From Chaetoderma sp. LZ-2023a (Eukaryota > Mollusca > Caudofoveata > Chaetodermatida > Chaetodermatidae), in assembly GCA_034401795.1 (NCBI GenBank), contig CM067369.1, forward strand, positions 184,928,547 to 184,992,546: a stretch of DNA of 64,000 nt, read 5' to 3'. Numbering within the stretch: the stretch's first letter is position 1; each line of letters starts with the position of its first letter. The notes beneath the pieces were generated by a model. The model made no database searches, was not told the DNA's origin, and saw nothing but the letters and a program-made list of their open reading frames with translations. Below, piece after piece: positions 1-10,730 of this stretch. The translations under genes and the position numbers were made by a program.

Positions 1-280
1 TGCGCGTTTCCCATTGCTGGCTGAGCACTCTGCTGTTGGTGAATGGAGATCTCCTAACAAGGCGTACTAGGGCTCGATCATCACGGTCAGTAGTCTTCTT
101 CGGTCTTCCAGATCTAGGCCTGTCCTTCACCTCGTTAGTTTGCCCATGTTTTGCAATCAAACGACTGATTACAGTATGGTTAATGTTCAGCTGTCTACCA
201 ATCTCTCTGCATGACATACCAGTGGTATGCATGCCTATGATTTGCCATTTCACACGATCACTTAACCTTTGTCTTGCCAT
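1..280 (-). pseudogene. Tc1 transposase, N-terminal 93 residues
   Basis: The minus strand encodes the N-terminal helix-turn-helix region of a Tc1 transposase, starting at the ATG complementary to 278-280. It keeps the basic SGRPKK linker seen at residues 57-62 of the full-length copy. One visible change is Gln for Arg at residue 4. The frame is open to the window edge, but the element has lost its right end, so it could not move on its own. Only the DNA-binding part is visible here; the DDE domain would lie outside the window. Confidence 0.9.
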
Positions 281-460
281 AGCGGTTCACAATCAAGAGC
301 TAATTCTCTCTGAACAAATAAACCACGGTCATGAACACAAAATTCCTAATCTTGTCGCCTAAATCTGTATGTAATGTTCTACACCTCAAACTGGACTTTT
401 ACATAACTGAACACGTGTGCTGTTTCCCGCCACGCACGGACATCAAGCGGCGTGAAGTCG
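1..460 (-). mobile_element. Tc1/mariner element, truncated copy at window edge
   Basis: This stretch matches 51391-51850 of the complete Tc1 element further along, with roughly seven differences by eye. Both copies lie in the same orientation about 51 kb apart. The match stops abruptly after 460, so about 130 bp including the right TIR is missing here. The left part of the element lies outside the window. Confidence 0.93.
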
Positions 461-903
461 CATAATACATGAGAGGTTATAGTTTTAACTGAACTACCAT
501 GAAATTGTAATATTGTAGGTGTTTTGACCAAAGTATTTTTGCACTGCACAATTCATGCTATAATACCTACAAATGATTTTTGGGCGGGGCCTGGGAATTG
601 TCCAATTGTAGATTCTTAAATAGTGTACATAATGTAATAAAATGAAATAAACTTTATATATTAATTACTTCATTCTATATTTATCCAATTTTTTTGTGAA
701 ATTGAATTATCTGTACATACAAATAATTCAATTTCGTAACTAGAAAAGTCACACATAGATGAATATATAATGAAATAATAAACGTTTAAAAGGTATTCCA
801 TATTGTTATACAGATGTACATTACCTAATCATCTAAAGGTGTACGATTTCAGCAATTTCAGTTTAATCATTTAGCCTGAATTTATGCCTTTATCTCTTAT
901 TAG
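461..903. other. AT-rich stretch without recognised gene
   Basis: No coding signal was found. The stretch ends at a splice-acceptor-like TTATTAG just before the MADF exon at 904, so it may include intron sequence of that gene. The missing N-terminal part of the MADF domain was not found here. Confidence 0.5.
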
Positions 904-2159
904 CTGATGCTGCAAAAAAGAAGTGGAGGAATCTGCGTGATACGTATGTGAAAAGAAAGAGGGACGTAAAAGGGAAAAGCGGTGATGGGCAGAAGAAAGG
1001 CAAGGAGTGGAAGTACATGAAAGTCATGAGCTTCTTAGATCGGTTTACTGAAAATGCAACGTAAGTGTTTCATGAATAGGATGCCTTGAATTTTGATATG
1101 CATGGCATCTTAATATTAATTAATCATTTTGAGATATGATACCATCTTGTTAGTCTCATTATGGAGACATGTAACCATTCTGTGGACCTCATCATATCAA
1201 TGTTGAATGTGCTATTGCAAAAGGTAATCTAATAAGACATATTTGAGCAAATAAATTATGCATGCATAGGGGACACCTGGGCTTGTTGATACATAATGTA
1301 TTTCCCATAGGGGCAAGTTGTTACAGCCTGCCTCAAGGTATATGCATCATAGTTAACATCATGCCGGTCAATCACAATTGTATGATCAAAATTATATATG
1401 CATACAATCTAAGGCAAACAACAATGCTTTTGATTAATTTAATGCAATCTGCTATCAAAGGATTTGTAAATGACACAGAGAAAATATTGCACATGTGAAA
1501 ACGTTTAAAAATGGTTGTTTAAATTCAATTTTTCGTCTAACCATTTGAATGCCCTATGCGATTTGGGTAGCATAGTATTACATCTGAATGAGAGGCAATG
1601 CAAGGCGTATGAGGTTGTGTGTAACGTTGCACCATCCGTTTATTACTCTCAGAGTTATGGCCCTTGAAACAACTTATGCGTGTAACAACTAGCCCCGGTC
1701 TCCTCTTTGTGAGCTTCTGTCTTATTTCAATGTTGCAGTACGTCATCTAATATTTCCGCTATTGCCAATAGCGAAGTTGTCGAGAGTGAAGATGATGGTG
1801 ACGTCTCTGATGGACATGCAGAAGACGACATTGTAGTTGAACAGCCATCCCAACCCTCAGACAATCCATTTCCAACTCCTTCACCAGTTGACAATTCCAG
1901 TAAGCGAGCGCAAGATGACATTGAAGAAGATAAGTCAGAAAAAAGAAATAAAAGACAGAAACCAGACGATCCTGTAACCCATAAAATATTGAACTATTTA
2001 GATAGAAAGGCGAATCATGGCAAAAAAGAAAGCGAACAAGACGCAGATGAACTCTTTCTGTTAAGTTAACTGCCGACACTAAAGGAGCTGGGTACTGAAC
2101 AAAAGTCGTTAGCTAAATTAAAAATACAACAACTTCTCCATGATATTCAATTTCATTAA
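904..2159 (+). pseudogene. MADF-BESS protein of a PIF/Harbinger element (broken)
   Basis: Two exons join in frame. Exon 904-1060 encodes the second half of a MADF (Myb/SANT-like) domain, with KKWRNLRDTYVKRKR and WKYMKVMSFLDRF, and ends at a donor GTAAGT. Exon 1739-2159 follows a TTGCAG acceptor, runs through an acidic linker and ends in a BESS-like motif (DELFLLS, then LPTLKEL and LKIQQLLHDI). A TAA at 2067-2069 interrupts BESS exactly where the family has Leu, a one-base change. PIF/Harbinger elements commonly carry such a DNA-binding partner of the transposase. The gene is convergent with the transposase at 2485-3366. The first part of MADF was not found upstream. Confidence 0.8.
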
Positions 2160-2340
2160 CAACAACAAGCAATCCTATAACACACACGCGCTTAGCCATT
2201 TCGATAGCGAACAAGAAACGAATGATGAGTAAATTAATACCCATGAGCTTTGTTAACAGGTCCTAATTAAATTCTTCAATCCTTATCACGTATGTTAGTT
2301 TTCTCTTGATGATTTCATCGATAGTAAATGATGGGATGGG

Positions 2341-2355
2341 TCGTCGTTGTAGTCG

Positions 2356-2396
<41 letters not shown>

Positions 2397-2397
2397 T
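2341..2397. repeat. (GTC)n microsatellite
   Basis: An imperfect then pure GTC triplet run lies between the tail-to-tail MADF-BESS and transposase pseudogenes. Confidence 0.95.
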
Positions 2398-2484
2398 TTA
2401 TTTAAACAAAATTGCATGGATAACAATATGATGTTTTCTCAATAGATCTAAGTGCATATCTGCATGAAAGGTTACAATGGATAT

Positions 2485-3366
2485 TTAGTCTTCAGACCGT
2501 CCCTGTTGAACTTGTTCCAGATGCCATGGAACCTCGCCATCACCAGCTGAAAAATAGGCCCTGAAAATATCCCGAACTAAGTACGTATCTGTTGAACCTC
2601 GACCATTCACTCACATATTCGGAATGTCAATCATGGTTCGATCAGGATGCAACTGGTCGTCTTCTTCCGTTCTGGCAGCATCTCCTACGCTCCTCTTATC
2701 AATGAGATAGGTGTGCAGAGCACAAGAAGCTTTTACGAGTATTACTGCATGCGCTGGTGTTGAATTGATTTTCCTCAAGAAAACTCGCCATCGCTGGACT
2801 AAAATACCAAAAGCGCATTCTACGAGTCTCCGAGCCCTCAACAACCGGTAGTTAAAGATTCATTTGTCATCGGTCAACTGTCGTCCAGGGTATGGTCGCA
2901 TCAGATATTTTCTTAATGGAAACGCCTCACCAGCGGCAATCACATGTGGGGCTTGAAGATCTGGAGCGCTTTGGACAGTGTGGTACGGGAAAATATCCCA
3001 CCATCACTGCTGGAACCGTAGCTTCCAACACCAACAATGATAAACTTATAATTTGCGTCCACAAGAGCCATCAGCACAATCGAGAGCGTCCCTTTATAAT
3101 TAAAGTACAACGATCCTGAATTGCTAGGCGCTTGAATAATGATGTGTTTACCATCTAGTGCACCAATACAATTTGGAAAGTTACACTTTTACTTGAATTG
3201 TTCGCTAATAGATAACCAATTGTCAGTAGTCGGCAGAGGCATGTGATTGGGTATTAACACGTTTCAAATGGCATCACAAGTTTCCATTACAATTATGCTA
3301 ACTGTACCCACAAGAATGCGATAGCTGAAGGCGATTGTATTGTAGGAGTCGCCTGTTACCAGAAAC
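2485..3366 (-). pseudogene. PIF/Harbinger (HARBI1-like) transposase, degenerate
   Basis: Reading down from an acceptor (TTTCAG, complement of 3367-3372), the minus strand gives recognisable blocks in order: [125 protein letters not shown], and a tail RAYFSAGDGEVPW ending at TAA 2485-2487. These are the conserved blocks of Harbinger DDE nucleases. Several in-frame stops (after EQF, in ETCDAI, after TDDK) and a frame change near 2600 break it. The usual VADEAFPL block reads [10 protein letters not shown], so the residue next to the catalytic Glu is changed. An N-terminal exon above 3372 was not identified. Confidence 0.85.
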
Positions 3367-3638
3367 CTGAAACGGAATACACGGTAATTCACGTAAGGAT
3401 TAGAAATTAGGAAAATCTCTTACAGGTTAAAAATACACTAAATCCTGTTTATAACGGAGACCTTTCGTGTCATAAAATACTGTTACTAAAGACAGGCTGT
3501 CCCTTATTACGTGCTAATTTCTTGCGACCACCCGTCTTAAAGAACCGCCATCTTGCGCTCACAAAATAGAGAGGTTTACTGTTATTTGTCTGGGCCTTAA
3601 TTATGCCTAGCAACACGGTCCAATCGAATTACAGCCAA

Positions 3639-3850
3639 ACCTGTCTATAACGGACGCCTTCTTGTCCATCAAAAGTGGCCACTAAAGGCAGTTTGTCGCT
3701 TAATAGAAGGAAAATATATATAGCAAACGACCTTTGTGGCATAAAGATGGGGGTCCCTTAAGACGTGTAGACTTGCGACCATCACCCTTAAAGAGCCACA
3801 ATTTTGTGTCCACAATATTGGGTGTCCGTTATAGACAGGATTGACTCGAA
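3639..3850. mobile_element. short TIR element (CCTGTCTATAACGG ends)
   Basis: The left end CAAACCTGTCTATAACGGAC and right end GTCCGTTATAGACAGGATTG are inverted copies about 208 bp apart. A related left half starts near 3445 (TCCTGTTTATAACGGAG) and shares internal words such as TTGCGACCA and CTTAAAGA with this unit, so two related copies lie in tandem. I infer a pogo/Tigger-like MITE from the terminal style only. Confidence 0.6.
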
Positions 3851-4235
3851 TTAAAAATAATCAAAAGCTCACTTGTTTGAGCATTTTCATATTGGTATTC
3901 CGTGACTACACCCGTCAAATTGGTAGGAAACGTATCAGTCTATCTACATATTTGCACAATCTCCTGGTTCATGTTTGGAGGAAACAAATGGAATACGGCG
4001 TGTGTAATTGAGAGTATGTTAATATTATAGCAATAAGGCCATCACAACATCATAAGACTTTTAAAACACTTGGGCAATTACTACCAATGTAGGTGGGGTC
4101 TACTTCGATCAAATAGAATGAATAATTGATTTCTATGCTAAATCTTGAGCCACACCATTGATATTCAGCATCCATCACATCGACCTAGCTACACTCCCAT
4201 AGTGCAGAATCATATTTCAACAAAGCATACAATAT
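3851..4235. other. no recognised feature
   Basis: I see no coding or repeat signal here beyond general AT richness. Confidence 0.4.
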
Positions 4236-4392
4236 TTAACCCTTTAAAGCTTAAATGTTGTCAGAAAAATGTCAATACTCCCATACAAATGTCCATTTGC
4301 ATATCAAGGGAAGACACCTTTCGGAAATATATCACTGGAATGACTGGCTCGGTTATCTATCCAGTCATTCCAGTGGTAGGTTTAAAAAAATA
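4236..4392. mobile_element. hairpin MITE, GGAATGACTGGCTCG family
   Basis: It begins TTAA-CCCTTTA and carries an inverted repeat at about 4341-4378: CACTGGAATGACTGG and CCAGTCATTCCAGTG around a short spacer. The TTAA-CCC start resembles a piggyBac-type terminus. The unit directly abuts the left TIR of the large PIF element at 4393. Confidence 0.6.
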
Positions 4393-5862
4393 GGGTCGAA
4401 ACACATTGAATCCGATTTCGCATTGCGGTACGGCAAAATGATATTTTTTCACGCATTGTTTATTTCCACCAAGCCCATTTTCCGCGCGAGCTCGGTCGCG
4501 TCATGCACAAGTGTAGTACATGAATTCAATTCACAGCATGCCTACATTCTTTCTAAAGGCCAGTTTGTGCTTTTGCGAAACAGGCCTACGCGCGCCAACG
4601 ACGTGACTTTACCGCTTTGCGAAAAATGTGTTTATACATGTAAATTTTTGCGTCCGTAAGATGCGGCCATATAACGCACTGCAAATAACGCATGTCAATT
4701 TATACTTCGGCGTATACATGCAAATCATGCATGTCAGTTTATACTTCTGCATATTATAAACGTTGACTCGTACAGTTTAGTTTGTTAGAATAGCCAGCAT
4801 GGATGAAGATATTGTTTTCCTATATCTCGTACATCGAAGGCGACAGACGAAGCGTAAGGGGAGAACCTTGTATGTCCGTCCACTTAATCAAACAAGAAGA
4901 GAAAGAGGAGAGTATCCTTGTTTAATCAAAGACATTCGAAATCTCCAAGATGATGACGCCCATTACAGATACTTTCGTATGACAAGGGAGAGATTTGATG
5001 ATTTGCTTCACAGAGTTGGGCCTCTCATACTCCATCAATCCACACACAGATACCCGGTGTCGCCAGGGGAACGCCTATCCTTAACTATTCGGATTCTAGC
5101 AAGTGGCGTGTCGCAGCAGAGTGTAGCAGATACATACAGACTAGGGAGAGCAACTGTGCATCAAGTATTCCACGAAACATGCAAAGCAATTTGGGAATCG
5201 CTAAACGGGGAGTTCCTTCCTGTTCCATCCTGCGAAGACTGGACGAAAATTGCCTCTGATTTCTGGCTGTACTGGAACTTTCCACTTTGCCTTGGTGCGA
5301 TTGATGGAAAGCATATCGAGATAACAGCACCCGCCCGCTCTGGAAGCGACTACTTTAACTTCAAAAAGTACTTTTCTATCATCCTGATGGCTGTCGTAGA
5401 CGCATGGTAAAACTTTTCAGCCATTGACGTTGGTTCCTGTGTTCGAGAATCCGATAGTGGTGTGTTCGGAGAAAGTGAATTTGGAAAGCGACTAGAAAAT
5501 GGCACATTAGACATACCAGATGTAGCTCTCCTGCCTGGATCTCAAGTGTCAAGCCCACATGATTTTGTGGCAGATGAAGCTATCCCATTGCAGAGAAACC
5601 TTATGAGGCCATACCCTGGTAAGTAAATTGTAATGTTATCCGTACTATTTATATGACGTCATGACCATTATGACATAGGCTGAAAACCTTCTAATCGGAC
5701 TGGGTCAGATGTGTGTGGACGTCGCATAAGCCGCCATTCCAATGAGCCGATTTAGCAGCCGATTAACTCGTCGGACAATTGGGTCTGTTGTCGGTCCAAT
5801 GTGAGCAGAGTAGTCGGCCCGCTTATACAACCGACAAAACTGGATCGTGGATCTGTTGTTGC

Positions 5863-6085
5863 TTAACCCTTTAGTCACGAAATTTGGTTAATAACATTCT
5901 GATTTTATTACAGGAAATGTTCATTTACAAACCAAGAGAAGACTTCTCTTAATTTACCACCGGAATGACTGTCTCGATTATCGAGCCAGTCATTCTAGTG
6001 GTAAAATTTCAAGAATACTATTCGCTTAGCTTGTCAATTAACATTTCTGAAGACAACTACAAATGCAGGATTAGGGCCGAATTGG
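5863..6085. mobile_element. hairpin MITE (GGAATGACTGGCTCG family) in transposase intron
   Basis: It starts TTAA-CCCTTTAG and contains arms TACCACCGGAATGACT and AGTCATTCTAGTGGTA around CGATTATCG at about 5958-6004. The right end resembles TGCAGGATTA, as in the copy at 42045. It lies wholly inside the intron 5619-7399. Confidence 0.65.
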
Positions 6086-6227
6086 GCGCACAAACTGCCA
6101 ACTCTGCCAGTGAGACCGGGAAAAAATCAGCATAGGCTATATTTCCTGGTCATATGAGACACACACGACACACTCAAATTGCGGATATATTGAATCAATT
6201 GTACTATAATTTAACAAACAAGAGGCC

Positions 6228-6690
6228 CATGGGCCTTGACGCTCAGCTGGCTAATAATGGGATGTATGCTCTGTAGGTTAGTTAAGAGATTTTCTTTCTA
6301 ATGAACAAACTTGATTGGACCCCCTACCTAATCATATTTGCTGATCTCGTCATGCTCCATTCACCGGTGTGGGAAAAGAAATTGTTTCACAAAAACTAGG
6401 TCATCCAAGATGGCCACCAGGTAAATCAACCAATCAAATGTTCCTGACCAAACACGGTTCTATTATTTCCCTACATGATGTTTCAGAGATTTTTAAAAGC
6501 ATTTCTGCAAATCATTCGATTTGACCGGCGACCACTTTGGAACACATTGACCAAGTTTGATCAAAAATCTATCTGTAAATAAAGGTTTGTACCACCATTG
6601 TTGACGCCAGACGGATGGACAGACGGACAGACAGACGGCAAGACAGACAGATGGACAGACGGACGCTGGACGGGGCTCATCGCTAAAGCT
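6228..6690. repeat. LINE/SINE-like repeat with GACAGACGGACAGA tail
   Basis: It starts CAAGAGGCCCATGGGCC, passes through GACCAAGTTTGATCAAAA and ends in a degenerate GACAGACGGACAG run. This style is common in invertebrate retroposon ends. Family assignment is uncertain and no frame is intact. Confidence 0.4.
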
Positions 6691-6859
6691 AAAAATTAAA
6701 TGTGTCGGCCATTTTGAGCATGTGGATCGGCTAGGGGTTGGTCTAGATTCCACCAGACCAAATCGCCAATGATACCGGGCAAATTCCATTCAACCCGACT
6801 AAATCGGTTCAGTGGGAGACCGGATTTATAGTGACAGGGGTGGGGTGGATGAGTGGTTT

Positions 6860-7320
6860 GTAGTCATTCCGTGTCCTAACATTTCAGTGTCGGTCAATCC
6901 GTACAATATTTCTTGGTTATTCCGTACCCAAATATTTGTTAATCCATACCGAAGTATTTTATTCAGTACTGCGGTACGGATTAACCAGTATATTAAGGAA
7001 TCAACGCCTTCTACAATGGCCTTAAAATGTACATTTACATCCCTAGAGATTATTTTGGAAAATTTACCACTGGAATAGCTGGCCCGACATATCTGTCAAA
7101 GACTCAGGTTAGAGTCAGAGCCGAGTAGACTATAGGTACGGAATAGCCAATTGAAAGGTACTGATTATAAAATTAGGATACGAATTGACCGCTATGTAAT
7201 AGTTTGGGTACGGAATGATTGGTATTCCTCAAGGGACTTTTAAAAGTAGGATGGTATGATTTTAAACCAAATGGATATTTCTCAAGATACAGCTGCAGAA
7301 TCCTTTTCTGCGTGTAGGCG
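6860..7320. repeat. ATTCCGTACC-rich repeat inside a split hairpin MITE
   Basis: The words ATTCCGTACCC and GGTACGGAAT recur in both orientations between 6868 and 7225, giving weak inverted structure. At 7060-7100 and 7250-7310 are pieces of the GGAATGACTGGCTCG family (TTTACCACTGGAAT; TTTCTCAAGATACAGCTGCAG), which suggests an insertion split that unit. Confidence 0.4.
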
Positions 7321-8814
7321 TGTTAAAGTGAGTTATCGACAAGTTTTATGTTACATAAATCCATTAAACATAAATTTAACAATCCATATCTTTTTTCAGG
7401 TGTTGCCTTACCAATAGACGGCGGAGATTTAATTATCGACTGAGCAGAGCTCGCAGAATATCTGAGAATGCTTTCGGCATTCTGACATCCCGTTGGCGAA
7501 TCTTCCTTAAGCGCCAATAGAAGCCAAGCCAGACAATGTTGACGGGATTGTAAAAGCGACTGTGGCACTGCACAACAACTTTTGAAGTGGCGATGATGCT
7601 TTCCCGCCGACAGTTCGCTATGTTCTGCCTCGTTTTTGGAGATTACATTTGAGCAAACGGCAGTTTACAACCCGGGCAATGGAGAGAGATCATTGGCGAT
7701 GAAGTAAACATAATGTCAATAGGGAGACAAGGTGCTAACAGGGCTTCCAAGGATGCAAACAAGATCCATGACAGCTTCAAGGCGTACTTCATGTCCGACC
7801 AAGGCGGTGTACCATGGCAGAACTCAGTGATTGATCGAGCAGCCCCACACCTCAGTGAAAGTGACTCTGAATAAAGCCAACGAAATAATACAATTTATTA
7901 TGTGATTATATTACTTAATGAAGTGTGCACATATTATTCTAATCACCTAACATCATCAGATTAAACAAATCATCAATTTTATTACAGTAATTCTATTCTG
8001 GTGCTACAAGGCGAGTGTGCTTTACAACCTGTCAGTGTTGTACCACATAAACTAAAGAACCATCATCTTATAGCTCCATAAAATATTGAAATTATAAACT
8101 TTAATCATGCATAGTAAATTTAATTAATTTAACGAAAATATCTGGTTTTCAATAATAACATGGTTGAAACTGCGGATCAATGGGCTGTTGATCGCACGGT
8201 GCACTTGCCATCAGCGGGGCGCTGTGTTTAGACCGCTGATCACATGGCTGTTCAGTGCACCTCGTATCTGCCAAGTGCACGATGCATTTGCTGTCGATGT
8301 GCAGGATGTATATTGCATATCCCTGTCCTCCATATCATACAGTACCTGCTGTATGTGTAACCTCGCTAGTCCCCTGGTTCGCTTTGATAATGCGGACAAT
8401 GACGATGCCACCATTCTTCCGAAAATTAGATCTGGGTCATTGTCCCGTTCAGCTTCTTGTGATCTCTGTCTCACAAAGTTAATTATCGCTTCGTCCACGT
8501 TGTCGTTTGGCCTCTTGGATAGCTTGGTTCGTTTGGGTTCTGGGATTAGCTTTTCTGCTGGTGGCGTGGATCGATGAACGGTAGTTTTATTGGCGGTATT
8601 TTCATTGGCGGTAGTTTCATTGCCGTTAGTTTCATTGATTCCTAGATTTGCGTCAATACAGCTGGCAACTTCTAGGCTTTCATCAGCCTGTTGGTCACAA
8701 CCTGTTTCAGATTCGTCACGCCGCCTGTTAAATTAATAAAGCATGCCATTGGTTAACAATAAGCAATAAGCTGAATACGCTGATACGTGATGATAAAAAT
8801 GGATTTTAGTCAAA

Positions 8815-9000
8815 TCGTACCATTGCCAATAGAGAATGTCCATTTGCAGACGAAGAGAATATATTTTTGAGAATTTATCACTGGAATGACTGGGTCGGCC
8901 GGTCATTCCAGTGATAAATTCTCAAAAATAGACTTATATTGGTCTACATATAAACATTTCTCAAGACAACTGCAGAAACCATATTTTGTTGATATGTGTG
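8815..9000. mobile_element. hairpin MITE (GGAATGACTGGCTCG family) in MADF-BESS intron
   Basis: Arms at 8863-8893 and 8900-8930 (TTTTTGAGAATTTATCACTG / CAGTGATAAATTCTCAAAAA) pair with one mismatch around a few bases. Flanks CCATTTGCAGACGAAGA and TGGTCTACATATAAACATTTC are themselves partly inverted. It lies inside the intron 8725-9380. Confidence 0.7.
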
Positions 9001-9239
9001 TTAAATGGTCAATTATGTTAAAAACCAAATAATGGTTCATACGTACTGTTGAGAATGCACAAGAGGTCATCTGACAGTATCAAGGTTGGAAAATTGCCGG
9101 GGGGGGGGGGTGACGCATAAATCACCCTTAATTGGCGCCTTTTCATTTGCAACTTTTATTAGGCTTGCTCCCCACACATTAAAACCCGGCTAGGCCACCG
9201 TCCCCCACCCACACGCCCCAACACCCCATCCCAGCGGCC

Positions 9240-9375
9240 GACTGGCAAATCGACAGAGCAATCGACAGACAAGCAGACATGCAAACATCAAGACAACCAG
9301 ACAGACACCTAGACAGACGGACAGACAGCAAGGCAGCTCGACTGACAGACAGACAAACAGAAAGACAGGCAGACT
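9240..9375. repeat. (CAGA/GACAGACAG)n degenerate simple repeat
   Basis: A run of GACAGACAGAC words with drift lies inside the MADF-BESS intron. Confidence 0.85.
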
Positions 9376-10091
9376 TTCACCTTGGGATATTGCTATCAGT
9401 TTCGCGATGCTTGATATAGTCGGCAAGGAATGACATTAGACGGAAGTATTTCCAAGATGTTCCTTTGCCTCATGCATCGCCACTTTTCCCGGCTGTCATT
9501 TTCCTCTCCTTGGCAAAAGTGTCTCGGAGACTTTTCTACCTTCCTTTCACTTCATTGACTGTCTTTTCCAATACCTGGGTTATCTCTCCCCAACAATTCT
9601 CGGTTCTCTCAGAATCTTTGTTCTCTGGTATGGATGCATCATATAAATTTCTATAACCACGCACAGTTTCTATCAGTTTCTCATCATCTAATAGACCAAA
9701 GGAACATGGTCTTCTTGGGCGTTTCCTAACTGACATCGTGGCTTGTTAACGCTCGAAATAAAACTAAATAAATAAATCACGCGACAGGTATGCGAATGTC
9801 CAGCGTGCAAATCGAAACGGACACAGCTGACCTCAATTATCAGTGATCGCTTTCAGAGCGTAGAAAGCGTAAGCAGTGGGACATGCGTTTGCTACGCGTT
9901 AGAATTTGACGCGCGTAGGCCCGTTTCGCAAAGCATAAACTGGCCTTAAAAGCTAGTACTAAAATTCTATTTCTTGACGTTAAATTCTCCGTAGTGGTAC
10001 GGCTTCGTATTCCGGGTCAATGGTCTCATTGAAAAAACATCATTTTGCCGTACCGCAATGCGAAATCGGATTCAATGTGTTTCGACCCTTA

Positions 10092-10727
10092 AGCTGCTGG
10101 TTACCTGGCACGCAGAATGCGGAAAGCGTGTTGCAGAAATGGAACGCGGAATATACGTCAGATCGCTCTTTACTATTTTCCTTCATCCATTTACCTGAAA
10201 GCGGTATGCGGAACACGCGACGGTGGGATGTGGAAAACCGATCGCTCGGTGTAGCGATTTTTCCGGACGGAAAAGATTCCGTTGTGGGATAGAGCACGTA
10301 ACCTAGCAACGAAAGGGCAATCCAATTAGTTAAAGTTGATGCATCGTCTAAAATTATAAGAACTAATTTGTCGAAAAAGTTAGGAAATCAGTAACATTTT
10401 AAATGTATGTTGTTAGATTAGGCCACGGTATCATTTTTAATCTAGTCGTCACTATCCGCCATTTTGGATCTACATCTCTCGCTTCCGTACATAAACATTT
10501 TGTAATGGTTTCGGTGGAAAGCTAGATATCAAATCGTAAAAAATGTGTTGTCACTTTTGAAAGAAATTGATACAAATATCGCAATTTCACCAATAAAAAT
10601 GCAATAAAATAACGCAATGATACAGCGTGCAGGTAAGTGGTACACGCGATATTTTACCGGCATTCCGTATACCCACTTTCCGTTCCGCATTCCGTATTCC
10701 GTACCCGCGTGCCAGGTAAACGCAGCT
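10092..10727. mobile_element. PIF/Harbinger-type MITE, 636 bp, TTA target duplication
   Basis: The left end AGCTGCTGGTTACCTGGCAC and right end GTGCCAGGTAAACGCAGCT are inverted copies. They are flanked by TTA at 10089-10091 and TTA at 10728-10730, the TWA-type duplication of PIF/Harbinger. The inside is rich in ATTCCGTA/TACGGAAT words. It lies directly against the right end of the 5.7 kb element and shares the TTA with it. No coding capacity was seen. Confidence 0.8.
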
Positions 10728-10730
10728 TTA

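Larger units (their letters stand above)
4799..7874 (+). pseudogene. PIF/Harbinger transposase, two exons, three lesions
   Basis: Exon 1 (4799-5618) encodes an HTH-bearing N-terminus (RLSLTIRILASGVSQQSVAD), then the DDE nuclease: GAIDGKH (first Asp, residue 169), RESDSGVF and FVADEA with the Glu intact. It ends MRPYPG at a donor GTAAGT. Exon 2 (7400-7874) follows TTTTTTCAG and encodes [40 protein letters not shown] and the tail FKAYFMSDQGGVPWQ, ending at TAA 7872-7874. Three lesions are visible: TAA 5408-5410 in place of a Tyr codon after VVDAW; a one-base loss just before RRRFNYR (about 7417); and another one-base loss near 7526. The 1.8 kb intron carries other repeats. Being otherwise so clear, it looks recently inactivated. 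Confidence 0.92.
8211..9736 (-). pseudogene. MADF-BESS gene of the PIF/Harbinger element
   Basis: Exon 1 (9736-9381) starts MSVRKRPRRP and encodes a whole MADF domain: DEKLIETVRGYRNLYD, CWGEITQVL, KSLRDTFAKERK and SWKYFRLMSFLADYIKHR. It has two stops: TAG in place of the conserved Trp before KSLRDTF, and TGA before GKGTSWKYF. It ends AG/GTGAAAG. Exon 2 (8724-8211) follows TTTAACAG in the matching phase and is fully open for about 170 residues, with a repeated NET/TAN stretch, a basic segment (EPKRTKLSKRP) and a BESS-like motif (DLIFGRMVASSLSALSKRT, ARLHIQQVLYDME). The family role is a DNA-binding partner that brings the transposase to its ends. It is convergent with the transposase. Confidence 0.87.
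4393..10088. mobile_element. PIF/Harbinger element, near full length, 5.7 kb
   Basis: The left end 4393-4450 (GGGTCGAAACACATTG... CGGTACGGCAAAATGAT) is repeated in inverse at 10030-10088. A second inverted block lies further in: 4553-4600 (AAAGGCCAGTTTGTGC, GCGAAACAGGCCTACGCGCG) against about 9910-9955. Inside are a plus-strand transposase (4799-7874) and a convergent minus-strand MADF-BESS gene (9736-8211), the standard two-gene PIF content. The three bases outside the ends are ATA on the left and TTA on the right, one mismatch from a TWA target duplication. Both genes are broken, so the copy is non-autonomous now. Confidence 0.88.

Noticed and set aside
36..362. 108-codon plus-strand frame (repeated at 51249-51752)
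   Set aside because: Antisense shadow of the Tc1 transposase.
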